DNA of 7,368 bases from Candidatus Nitrosopolaris nunavutensis (GCA_002501855.1 DAOM01000064.1:1-7368); one strand, 5' to 3'. Positions 1 to 5,240 are shown, counted from the first letter of the stretch. Translations and numbers: made by a program. The notes: generated by a model not told the origin, from the letters alone.

Positions 1-214
1 TAGGAATTTTAGACAATTTCTGAGCTATTTCGAGATATGTCCATGGACAAGGTGCCATGACTGACACAACTTCGCTAAAAGTACCGTTTGATGATGTATT
101 CATTAGATAAGATGTATAGTTTAAAGTAGTTCTACATGGTAAGAATTCATGATTAACAGTATTAGAAGGAGAATTTGATGACGCGCCTAATAGTAATTTC
201 TTGTTGTACTGCAT
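1..214 (-). pseudogene. TenA/thiaminase II family fragment, runs off the left edge
   Basis: Read on the minus strand, this frame contains the block Y-T-S-Y-L-M, then a G-T-F-S-E stretch, then P-C-P-W-T-Y-L-E-I (about bases 27-56). This matches the central part of TenA proteins (B. subtilis TenA has Y-T-S-H-M and L-P-C-Y-W-L-Y-Y-E-V-G at the same spacing). The Cys of the P-C pair corresponds to the catalytic nucleophile of TenA, which salvages thiamin by hydrolysing aminopyrimidines. In-frame ATGs exist at 214 and 220, but starting there would remove roughly the first half of a normal 220-residue TenA. The upstream sequence continues in another frame as a different remnant. The 3' part lies outside the window. 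I therefore call it a truncated gene. A frameshifted TenA fused to the neighbouring remnant is the alternative. The family call is firm; the broken state is fairly sure. Confidence 0.65.
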
Positions 215-389
215 TAACATAATCAGCAGAAAGAGCAGCTGCAATAATTGAATCATATTTTCCTGCTTTCTTAAATAAGGAATTACCAGTAGCTTCATTG
301 ATTATAACATTTCTATCCACCTGATTATTCCCAGTAGGTTGTATTACTCCTGTTACTACAAAGACGACTTCTGGTTGAACAGGGAATAG
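162..389 (-). pseudogene. Unidentified protein remnant overlapping the TenA fragment
   Basis: A 75-codon open frame on the minus strand has protein-like composition: V-V-F-V-V-T-G-V-I-Q-P-T, then a run ending A-G-K-Y-D-S-I-I-A-A-A-L-S-A-D-Y-V-N-A-V-Q-Q-E, and it stops at 164-162. It has no ATG. The only internal alternative start is a GTG without an obvious ribosome site or promoter. Just upstream, another frame reads R-E-P-P-K-A-S-E-Q-I-N-Y-S-L-F, which could be its N-terminal continuation across a frameshift near 380-390. I do not recognise the family. The overlap with the TenA frame at 162-214 suggests either a junction between two unrelated broken genes or a single gene carrying an indel there. 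Function unknown. Confidence 0.4.
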
Positions 390-484
390 TTAATCTGTTC
401 AGAGGCTTTTGGTGGTTCTCTGTTAATTTTTGCTAACCTACATCACCCGTTTCTATCTAGTAATTCCCAGACACTTATTTTTAG

Positions 485-495
485 CCTTTTTTATA
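485..495 (-). promoter_or_regulatory. TATA-box-like element
   Basis: Read on the minus strand this is TATAAAAAAGG, close to an archaeal TATA box. Transcription would start near 465 and run leftward toward the remnants at 1-389. There is no intact gene downstream, so it may be the surviving promoter of a decayed gene or simply an AT-rich tract. Confidence 0.25.
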
Positions 496-519
496 GATGA
501 TAGTTATATTAAATTACTT

Positions 520-538
520 CAAACTAAGGATTAGTTTG
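520..538. repeat. Perfect 8-base inverted repeat with 3-base loop
   Basis: CAAACTAA, GGA, TTAGTTTG: the two arms are exact reverse complements. It lies in the gap between the left-edge remnants and the zinc finger frame at 662. It could be a protein-binding site or a mobile-element end. No T-run follows on the plus strand, so it is not a classical terminator in that direction. Confidence 0.45.
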
Positions 539-661
539 TAAGGTAGGCGCCAGCCCTCAACGATGACTATTCTCTGTTGCTGTATGAAGAATTCCGATAG
601 GAAAAGTTATGTCATGGATACCAAAACGGTAAATAGGATGCCTATAATGGTATTGAGATAG

Positions 662-802
662 ATGTCTGATTCCGATCCCCCGTCTGATCAGATTGGGGAA
701 TACACGTCTAAAATTTGTGGGCATACTTTCTTAACACAACAGGCGCTTGCAGCACATATAGATTCAGAACGTCCAGAGGCAGAACAACCAGAGATATTTT
801 AG
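662..802 (+). pseudogene. Degenerate single C2H2 zinc finger, probable 5' part of a broken gene
   Basis: ATG at 662 opens a 46-codon frame whose residues 14-38 follow the layout of a C2H2 finger: Y-T-S16-K-I-C19-G-H-T-F-L-T, then L29, H32 and R37 before P-E. In a working finger, positions 16 and 37 would be Cys and His (C-x2-C-x12-H-x4-H). Here they are Ser (TCT instead of TGT) and Arg (CGT instead of CAT), each one base away. Two of four zinc ligands are therefore lost, and metal binding is unlikely. The tail E-A-E-Q-P-E-I-F stops at 800-802. Removing one base near 791-797 would let the frame run on into Y-F-R-K-V-T-D-Y and towards the membrane protein at 951-2015. I infer it was the N-terminal domain of that gene. 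A small stand-alone protein is the alternative. Confidence 0.6.
676..699. repeat. 24-base imperfect palindrome inside the zinc finger frame
   Basis: TCCCC at 676-680 mirrors GGGGA at 695-699, around the perfect 10-base palindrome TCTGATCAGA at 683-692. Ten of twelve base pairs are symmetrical and only the two inner spacer pairs fail. It sits 15-38 bases after the ATG at 662. It could be an operator-like site for a dimeric regulator, or a coincidence of codon choice. Confidence 0.4.
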
Positions 803-950
803 AAAGGTTACTGACTACAAGGAATTTCGTTTCAATATCGGTCATGCAAATGTGATTCGCTAGCAAATAGTATATCAGATAATATTTCGAGATATTTCAG
901 ATTTTAAGACAAATGATTTTATCGTCGAAGGTGTCATCACTTCAGGCAAG

Positions 951-2015
951 TTGGGGGACCGTGCAGTATTAAAAGTCGGTAATGTTCGGTTGAGGAGCAA
1001 GGCGTATGACATTCCATATACGTGGTGCATGTTATTTGATGGACAGAAACCAAAGAAGGGGATATACACGGTTAATATTCCATCCATTAAAACTAAACTT
1101 AATTCTGTTGGATTAACATTAGAAAGTGTTGAAAAACAACTTCATCTATTAACTGACATACGCCCAGAAGATTGGCAGAAATATAGACGATATACTCTTA
1201 ATGAAGATGAGGCCGCTCTGGAGTCTGTGTTAATTAAGCGAGGGTACGATATTGACGACTATGAAGCGTACTTACCAAATACTATAAGGGAGTTGGAATT
1301 TCTGGAAGATGACGGTCTAGATGAATTAGCGTCTTTATACCGCATGCTTCTTGCTATAGAATCAGAAAATCCACCATACATGAAACTGGATATTACCGAT
1401 TTTGATATCGATTTTCAGAAAGATAACCCATTCGAGCATTTTAAAGAATCCTTCGTTAATAAACTAACAACCCATGGGTATTTGTTTACGCACACAATTG
1501 ACTACAAAGATAGTCTTCACTCTGTTGGTGCTACTAAATTAATGAACTCAGTATTCCAAAATCTAGCGCTTCAAACTATGACTGAATCTTTACTTGGTCG
1601 TATAATTATTGCTATAGTTTCATTTGTTATCCTATGGGCAATTGTTTCCATTCCTGTCTGGATATCAGCTAAAATATTGACCTCGGGTCGTGCAAGTTTC
1701 GGACGTGCAATGTTGGTAACGTCTGCAGGACCAATACTCTATGCCTTGGTTCTCATCATATCAACAAGTTTAATATCATTCGTTATTGGAAATCGGTCGG
1801 CAACAATAACCTCGTTGGGATTGGTTATAGCATTTGTAGCGTGGATTTATGTATTCAGAAGAGGGTTTGAAACGGGCTGGATTAAGGCAGTAGGTATAGC
1901 ACTATTCGCAATAGTTGTATTTGTCTTCATGGGTATTGTTATTGCCTTAGTTACACATGTACTCGTACCTAATGTGCCTCCAATCATAACAACACAGCCA
2001 TTGCAATCACTATAA
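951..2015 (+). CDS. Four-helix membrane protein with large soluble N-terminal domain, unknown function
   Basis: This 354-residue protein has a hydrophilic N-terminal part (about 1-215, rich in Asp/Glu) and four hydrophobic segments at roughly 218-240, 253-278, 287-304 and 313-337, so it should sit in the cell membrane. Segments 3 and 4 are joined by a short F-R-R-G-F-E-T-G-W-I-K loop. I do not recognise the family. A Yip1-like four-helix domain is a possible but unproven resemblance. The only usable start is TTG at 951, with a poor ribosome site. However, the frame is open from 864 and reads protein-like before the TTG (N-D-F-I-V-E-G-V-I-T-S-G-K). Further upstream it continues beyond a TAG at 861-863 to F-R-K-V-T-D-Y-K-E-F. 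The true ancestral gene was probably longer and included the finger at 662. The present gene may be a 5'-truncated survivor or a pseudogene. The 17-base repeat with a T6 run follows the stop by 19 bases. Confidence 0.65.
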   Translation: MGDRAVLKVGNVRLRSKAYDIPYTWCMLFDGQKPKKGIYTVNIPSIKTKLNSVGLTLESVEKQLHLLTDIRPEDWQKYRRYTLNEDEAALESVLIKRGYDIDDYEAYLPNTIRELEFLEDDGLDELASLYRMLLAIESENPPYMKLDITDFDIDFQKDNPFEHFKESFVNKLTTHGYLFTHTIDYKDSLHSVGATKLMNSVFQNLALQTMTESLLGRIIIAIVSFVILWAIVSIPVWISAKILTSGRASFGRAMLVTSAGPILYALVLIISTSLISFVIGNRSATITSLGLVIAFVAWIYVFRRGFETGWIKAVGIALFAIVVFVFMGIVIALVTHVLVPNVPPIITTQPLQSL

Positions 2016-2034
2016 TGTAGGAATACAAGTGTCT

Positions 2035-2051
2035 AAATTTTTTCCCATGAC
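2035..2051 (+). repeat. 17-base direct repeat, copy 1 (with T6 tract)
   Basis: AAATTTTTTCCCATGAC, identical to the copy at 2249-2265. It begins 19 bases after the stop codon of the membrane protein gene. Its T6 tract could serve as an archaeal transcription terminator. Confidence 0.6.
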
Positions 2052-2107
2052 CGTATTCATACCCAGCATCTACTTGACAGCCGAGAACACAAAGGGGCAC
2101 GATCAAC

Positions 2108-2239
2108 ATGGGCGTGCAATCCATGGGCTTGGACATGGAAACAATCCTGAACGGATATTATTTCTGTGTAGCTGAAGTGCTGTTAGCTTACATCCTATCC
2201 TCAGATAGAAAGGAAATGTTGAAACAATACAATCAGTAA
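2108..2239 (+). CDS. Possible 43-residue small protein, unknown
   Basis: An ATG at 2108 opens 43 codons ending at TAA 2237-2239. The middle is hydrophobic (about residues 17-31, Y-Y-F-C-V-A-E-V-L-L-A-Y-I-L) and the tail is charged (S-D-R-K-E-M-L-K-Q). No family is recognised and no clear ribosome site or TATA box is visible. In its favour, the second copy of the 17-base T6 repeat follows the stop by 9 bases, just as copy 1 follows the upstream gene. A competing 42-codon frame starts at 2047 (M-T-V-F-I-P-S-I-Y, then a His/Gly-rich stretch, stop at 2173-2175). Four CATGG words make starts here easy to find by chance. Weakly supported. Confidence 0.25.
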   Translation: MGVQSMGLDMETILNGYYFCVAEVLLAYILSSDRKEMLKQYNQ

Positions 2240-2248
2240 TGACACTTG

Positions 2249-2265
2249 AAATTTTTTCCCATGAC
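2249..2265 (+). repeat. 17-base direct repeat, copy 2 (with T6 tract)
   Basis: An exact copy of the element at 2035-2051, 214 bases further on. It begins 9 bases after the stop of the 43-codon frame. The flanks of the two copies are not otherwise alike. Confidence 0.6.
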
Positions 2266-2634
2266 TGATACTCTGCAATTTCTTATTCTAGTTAACCTCG
2301 AAATCCAGAACAACTTCACGCCTAATCGATAACATTAGCATATTGTCTGTGTCAACACTAATCTGATCAAACTAGTTCATGTTTAAATGTTGTAGAATGA
2401 GTCCCATATTATATAATATGAAACACATTGAATAGTTAGAGATGAAGGATGAGAGGAAGGACTAGTAGCAGGAGAGAGATATGTCCAGCAGATAAACCAC
2501 TATTAGTTGCTGCATTATCACTTGAATACCATTGATATTTGCTTAATTGATTTACATGCGGGTGTCGTTACTTCATTTCTTGCTAGAAATTGGTCAGCAT
2601 CTCTAAAGAAACTATAGCATAGAAATTTGAGGCT
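2266..2634. other. Gap: AT-rich palindrome and minus-strand protein-like scraps
   Basis: No supported gene. The stretch contains a perfect 16-base palindrome (2405-2420). On the minus strand, 38 codons remain open in frame after the stop of the zinc finger gene at 2635 and read F-F-R-D-A-D-Q-F-L-A-R-N-E-V before a TGA at 2520-2518. A different minus frame then reads K-Y-Q-W-Y-S-S-D-N-A-A-T-N-S-G and ends in a hydrophobic L-L-L-L-V-L-P-L-I-L tail. These may be pieces of one decayed gene separated by an indel near 2530-2550. The family is not recognised. Confidence 0.3.
2405..2420. promoter_or_regulatory. Perfect 16-base palindrome with TATA-like core
   Basis: CATATTATATAATATG equals its own reverse complement, and its core TTATATAA resembles a TATA box in both directions. 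An ATG lies 29 bases after its centre on the plus strand but opens only seven codons, and no gene fits on the minus side. It could be a bidirectional promoter for non-coding RNA, a binding site for a dimeric regulator, or an AT-rich chance palindrome. Confidence 0.35.
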
Positions 2635-2745
2635 TCAAGGCATTGCAACATGTTGCTCGTTAATGTGGTCCTGAAGTTCCTCCAGTGAATTAAATGACAT
2701 ACCACATTCCTCACATTTATATGGCACATTAGTTTTTGAGGACAT
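2635..2745 (-). CDS. Tiny single C2H2 zinc finger protein (36 residues)
   Basis: ATG at 2745-2743 starts a 36-residue protein that is almost entirely one zinc finger. Y10-K-C12-E-E-C15-G-M-S-F19 is followed by L22/L25, H28-I-N-E-Q-H33. The spacing C-x2-C-x12-H-x4-H and the conserved aromatic and Leu core positions are all intact, so it should fold around one zinc ion. It most likely binds nucleic acid or a protein partner; the target is unknown. An AT-rich TATA-like element centred about 28 bases upstream of the ATG (about 2773) suggests a leaderless message. A second AT stretch lies too close to the start to serve. The gene is divergent from the one at 2812, with 66 bases between. Single-finger miniproteins of this kind are typical of Nitrososphaera relatives. 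Confidence 0.7.
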   Translation of the reverse strand: MSSKTNVPYKCEECGMSFNSLEELQDHINEQHVAMP

Positions 2746-2811
2746 CAATTTATATATTGTTTCTCACATAATTATTAATTTCAAAATAGTAACTATTATT
2801 ATCATTTTCTT
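2746..2811. promoter_or_regulatory. Divergent AT-rich promoter region
   Basis: These 66 bases separate two oppositely transcribed zinc-motif genes and are very AT-rich. Candidate TATA elements are the TAATTATTAATTT block at 2769-2781 for the minus gene and TATTATTATC near 2795-2804 for the plus gene. The latter would place a transcript start close to the ATG at 2827. Confidence 0.4.
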
Positions 2812-3060
2812 GTGATGGTTTTCATAATGGGTATGATGTTGAATGGAACGATGATCCTAGAACATTTTTATGGGTACCCAAAGAGGTATCTTACGGAGCG
2901 AAGTAATTTGACAATGTATCCCGACGCAGAGGAAGAGATCAAGATACGTGCATTCAAAAACGTACTAAGTTCGTTGTACGAACATGTACGGACGTGCAAA
3001 ATTTGCGATACGTACCTTAACGCCATATTGGAACACGCAGTTAAGAGTAAGGACAAGTAG
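2812..3060 (+). CDS. Small protein with H-x3-C-x2-C zinc-binding-like motif
   Basis: An 82-residue protein. The N-terminus is Met-rich, with possible starts at GTG 2812 and ATG 2815, 2827, 2833 or 2836. The TATA spacing favours 2827, which would give 77 residues. The middle is acidic and helical (P37-D-A-E-E-E-I-K-I-R-A-F-K-N-V-L). Near the end is H58-V-R-T-C62-K-I-C65, then a possible fourth ligand H75. H-x3-C-x2-C is the signature of the zinc-containing anti-sigma (ZAS) helix pair in bacteria. Archaea have no sigma factors, so any relation would be structural only. The pattern could also be an unrelated metal-binding or redox site. It diverges from the zinc finger gene at 2635-2745, so the two may be co-regulated. 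The composition looks coding; the function is unknown. Confidence 0.55.
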   Translation: MMVFIMGMMLNGTMILEHFYGYPKRYLTERSNLTMYPDAEEEIKIRAFKNVLSSLYEHVRTCKICDTYLNAILEHAVKSKDK

Positions 3061-3167
3061 GTGCCTACACTTATATCGTTTGGACGAGCATTCTTTCCTT
3101 CTCTTCTTAATGTCCGGTGTAGTATAGATTGGGAAGGTTATTATGGCTTCAGCTGACAGCCGCGCGT

Positions 3168-3278
3168 CTATATACTATAATGTGTTTCAACATGATTACT
3201 TAATTCATCCGCAGTTGTAAATGATGTACCACGCAGATGACATCTGTATAATCGTTGTTTGAAACACCTTATAATTCC
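3168..3278 (-). pseudogene. Headless C2H2 zinc finger remnant, second Cys replaced by Arg
   Basis: The minus-strand frame reads L-Y-R-C-H-L-R-G-T-S-F-T-T-A-D-E-L-S-N-H, then V-E-T-H-Y-S-I and a TAG at 3170-3168. This is a C-x2-[C]-x12-H-x3-H finger in which the second Cys is Arg (CGT for TGT, one transition). The core Phe and Leu and both His are kept. The frame is open only back to 3278, and no ATG, GTG or TTG starts it, so the N-terminal part of the protein is missing. I call it a pseudogene remnant. It has the same orientation as TFB and lies 191 bases beyond its stop. Confidence 0.5.
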
Positions 3279-3294
3279 TCAACACACGACAAGA

Positions 3295-3402
3295 ATGTTC
3301 ATAGTGACAGATTTTGAAACAATGGCAAGAAATACTTGTAAATTTCACAATGTCCCAATCACATCTGCTGGAACAGTGCAAGAACTACAGATTTTGTGTT
3401 GA
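3295..3402 (+). pseudogene. Doubtful, heavily degenerate finger-like frame
   Basis: ATG at 3295 opens 35 codons: M-F-I-V-T-D-F-E-T-M-A-R, then T-C-K-F-H-N-V-P-I-T-S-A-G, ending L-C before TGA at 3400-3402. The C-x2-H and following spacing mimic a C2H2 finger with the second Cys, the core Phe and both His positions changed. With so few conserved positions left this may be chance. It is included because remnants of this family surround it. Confidence 0.2.
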
Positions 3403-3469
3403 CAAAAGTAAAACAGGGTTCTAGCAGTAGTATTTTGGGTTTAAAGACGCACAGGAGATTAAGATTCAT

Positions 3470-4393
3470 CTAATTCAATAAGTCAAGATGATGTTTTAGA
3501 TCCTTTAATCTCGTTCTAAGTGTCATGTCAGTTATGTCTGCTGCATTAGCAACCTCTTTTTGAGTTTTGATCTCACCTGTGCTTATGCAACATGCATAAA
3601 TTACCGTTGCTGCGAGTCCCATTGGATCTTTGCCAGCTGAAATCTCATTTTTAATAATAGTATTCATAAGATTGATTGCTTGATGTTTTGTTTTTTCACT
3701 TATTTCGACTTTATTTGCCACTCTAGCAATACATTTTATAGGATCAACCATGGGTATCTTAAGGTCAAGTCCAAGTAATAATTGTCTATAGCATTTGGCA
3801 ACAGATTTTCTTTTGACATTACTCTTTGTAGATATATCGTTTAGTGTTCTTGGTATCCCCATTTCTCTGCAGGCAATATATATTGCAGCAACTAATACTG
3901 CAGATATTAACCTTCCACGTACCAATCTATTTTCAAGAGCCTTTCTATAAATATAAGCGGTCTTCTCAATTACGGCACCCGGTAACCCAAGTTTATCTTT
4001 AAGTGTATCAAGTTCATTGAACGCTTGCGTGAGATTTTTATCTGTAGAAGTATATACTTGTGTTCTAGAATCCCACGTTCTTAATCTTTGAATAGTAGAA
4101 AGCATAGATGGATTAATTTTAGTCCCGCTTGCATCTTTGCTGGTTCTTCCTATGATAGTAGATAGACCCATATCAGAGCGAGCTAGCGAAAAAGGCATTC
4201 CTGTTCTATTTTCGTCGTTTTCTTCTCTTTCTGCTGACGCTGTGGTAAAACTACGCCATTCCGGCCCTTTTTCCTCTATTTTATCGGATATTACTGCTCC
4301 ACAATGCTTACAAACAATTTCGCCAGAGTCAGGAATAGTAACTATCTGATCAGAACCACAAACAGAACATTCATCATTTGATAATGCTCTCAT
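3470..4393 (-). CDS. tfb: Transcription initiation factor B (TFB, archaeal TFIIB)
   Basis: This 307-residue protein is TFB, which binds the TATA-bound TBP and the BRE element and recruits RNA polymerase to archaeal promoters. Domains in order: an N-terminal zinc ribbon, C9-x2-C12 and C28-x2-C31; the B-reader/linker stretch (G43-P-E-W-R-S-F, then R72-S-D-M-G-L-S-T-I-I-G, up to about 112); and two cyclin-fold repeats at about 118-200 and 208-300. The second repeat ends in a helix-turn-helix (Q-K-E-V-A-N-A-A-D-I-T-D-M-T-L-R-T-R) expected to contact BRE. Length and all four zinc ligands are normal, so it should be functional. The ATG at 4393 is set by the ribbon's usual distance from the N-terminus. 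Thaumarchaea usually carry several TFB paralogues. Its place among small zinc finger genes suggests one of the extra, condition-specific copies, but the sequence alone cannot tell. Confidence 0.96.
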   Translation of the reverse strand: MRALSNDECSVCGSDQIVTIPDSGEIVCKHCGAVISDKIEEKGPEWRSFTTASAEREENDENRTGMPFSLARSDMGLSTIIGRTSKDASGTKINPSMLSTIQRLRTWDSRTQVYTSTDKNLTQAFNELDTLKDKLGLPGAVIEKTAYIYRKALENRLVRGRLISAVLVAAIYIACREMGIPRTLNDISTKSNVKRKSVAKCYRQLLLGLDLKIPMVDPIKCIARVANKVEISEKTKHQAINLMNTIIKNEISAGKDPMGLAATVIYACCISTGEIKTQKEVANAADITDMTLRTRLKDLKHHLDLLN

Positions 4394-4617
4394 TTTTGTT
4401 TTAGCGTAGAAACATCATATACACGTTATGACAAGGCACCATTTATCGCTTGATTAAGCGCGAAATGAGCAGAATTTGAAGCAAAGAGTGATGTAGCTCT
4501 AAGGAAGTCTAGATCAGAGAGACAAAACTGGAAATGCCGTAACCAAAGTCTGGGAATGGAAATAAAAAGCTGTGTCGTATTATCCAGGGCGATAACATAG
4601 GCAATAAAATTGAAACT
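4394..4617. other. TFB upstream region, otherwise empty
   Basis: It holds the TFB TATA box and a small hairpin (CGCTT, GATT, AAGCG at 4447-4460). A minus-strand frame with no start codon is open over 4426-4623 (D-L-D-F-L-R-A-T-S-L-F-A-S-N-S) and ends just before the TATA box. I see no family in it and do not call it a gene. Confidence 0.35.
4416..4424 (-). promoter_or_regulatory. TATA box of the TFB gene
   Basis: On the minus strand this reads GTGTATATG, centred about 26 bases before the TFB ATG at 4393. That is the usual TATA-to-start distance for a leaderless archaeal transcript, and there is no ribosome site before the ATG. Confidence 0.5.
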
Positions 4618-5055
4618 GTGAAACTATGCGAGCTTCACAGACAAGACGCAAAAGTTAAATTTGACTACTTCTTCTTTTGTCTTCTTTTAGCATCTTCTAG
4701 CGATTTGTTTTTCTTATTCTTCATTTTCCATCTACTTGATAAGGGAGAAAACGAAGCGGTAGGTTATAATCATTCACCTCTCATCCTATCATACCCATCA
4801 TGCATCGAAATTGATAGGCTTGGTGTCATTGCTACTAACATATTTGAACAAATGGAAAACCAATGGTTACTTATCCATCATCATGGTTCATCTGTATCAA
4901 ATTACATACCGCGATCTGTCTGTGTCTACTATTTTTTCTTAATAGTTGATTATGACCTTTACGGAACCTGTTGTGATCACATCCATTCCACCTTTCGTTC
5001 CAATAATTGCTTGACAAGATTAAAGGAAGGCGTGAAGGTAGTGCAGGCTCTATAG
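4618..5055 (+). CDS. Doubtful 145-residue reading frame
   Basis: GTG at 4618 opens 145 codons. The product would be Phe/Leu/Cys-rich, with one hydrophobic run (about residues 16-40) that is the antisense of a Lys-rich minus-strand frame. No domain is recognised, and no TATA box or ribosome site supports the start. The minus strand over the same stretch carries short, interrupted frames instead (M-L-V-A-M-T-P-S-L-S-I-S-M-H-D-G-Y, stop, then the Lys-rich tail). I think chance is the more likely explanation. It is listed because it is the longest frame in a long gap. Confidence 0.15.
   Translation: MKLCELHRQDAKVKFDYFFFCLLLASSSDLFFLFFIFHLLDKGENEAVGYNHSPLILSYPSCIEIDRLGVIATNIFEQMENQWLLIHHHGSSVSNYIPRSVCVYYFFLIVDYDLYGTCCDHIHSTFRSNNCLTRLKEGVKVVQAL
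4665..4763 (-). pseudogene. Lys-rich C-terminal scrap
   Basis: A minus-strand frame reads S-P-L-S-S-R-W-K-M-K-N-K-K-N-K-S-L-E-D-A-K-R-R-Q-before K-K-K and TAG at 4667-4665. A very basic tail of this sort is common at the ends of real proteins. An ATG at 4724 would give only 19 residues. Two stops upstream separate it from another protein-like frame (to about 4890) in the same phase. It could be the 3' end of a decayed gene or a tiny basic peptide. Not identified. Confidence 0.25.
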
Positions 5056-5087
5056 GGAATAGGATATGACCTTCCATTAGTCTATAA

Positions 5088-5240
5088 CAAATAAGTATCT
5101 TCAATATACATTTTAATAAAGTAAATTGCAGAAAGAGAGGAGGGGATTTACCGTTAGAAGAAAATGACCCAGTTAAGCAATATAAATTCTTAAAATCCAT
5201 ATCTGTTACGGCTGATAGTTTTGGATTTGATTCAATTTAG
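5088..5240 (+). other. Open frame without start codon, possible gene scrap
   Basis: A 50-codon frame with no ATG, GTG or TTG reads D-L-P-L-E-E-N-D-P-V-K-Q-Y-K-F-L-K-S, then S-V-T-A-D-S-F-G-F-D-S-I and TAG. The composition is protein-like but no family is recognised. If real, it is the 3' end of a gene that lost its front. Confidence 0.25.

Larger units (their letters stand above)
390..661. other. Gap without a convincing gene
   Basis: No gene here is well supported. The stretch holds T-rich tracts at 477-492, a TATA-like element read on the minus strand, an 8-base perfect hairpin at 520-538, and a 32-codon reading frame at 563-661 (plus). That frame begins M-T-I-L-C-C-C-M-K-N and its stop codon directly abuts the ATG at 662. 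It shows no recognisable domain and may be chance. An AT-rich element around 627-636 lies about 30 bases before the 662 ATG and could be its TATA box. Confidence 0.4.
3061..3469. other. Gap with decayed zinc finger scraps
   Basis: No intact gene lies between the H-x3-C-x2-C protein and the TFB stop codon. A minus-strand finger remnant (3168-3278) and a doubtful plus-strand finger-like frame (3295-3402) are listed separately. Read in the direction of TFB, the sequence past its stop has T-rich tracts (rc CTGTTTTACTTTTG, about 3403-3416) that could end the TFB transcript. Confidence 0.4.

Noticed and set aside
538..600. GC-richer stretch considered as a tRNA or attachment site
   Set aside because: No cloverleaf, no T-loop GGTTCRA motif and no CCA-proximal stem could be drawn.
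32..2487. GAGATATGTCCA occurs at 32-43 and at 2476-2487
   Set aside because: A 12-base repeat in a 7 kb AT-rich window is expected by chance, and the two copies are read in different phases.
2868..3056. 62-codon minus-strand frame
   Set aside because: Antisense shadow of the H-x3-C-x2-C protein, which has the better composition and motif.
3061..3156. 32-codon plus frame continuing in phase after the TAG of the 82-residue protein
   Set aside because: No motif and no conserved text; an open run of this length is common by chance.
4447..4460. CGCTT-GATT-AAGCG hairpin upstream of TFB
   Set aside because: A 5-base stem is too short to assign a role; mentioned only in the gap entry.
4960..5040. 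Possible zinc finger in the plus frame (C-x2-I, then F-x5-L spacing)
   Set aside because: Only one zinc ligand position is kept; the remaining spacing fits by chance too easily.
4871..5200. 109-codon minus-strand frame
   Set aside because: No domain, unusual composition, no promoter; several shorter frames compete over the same bases.
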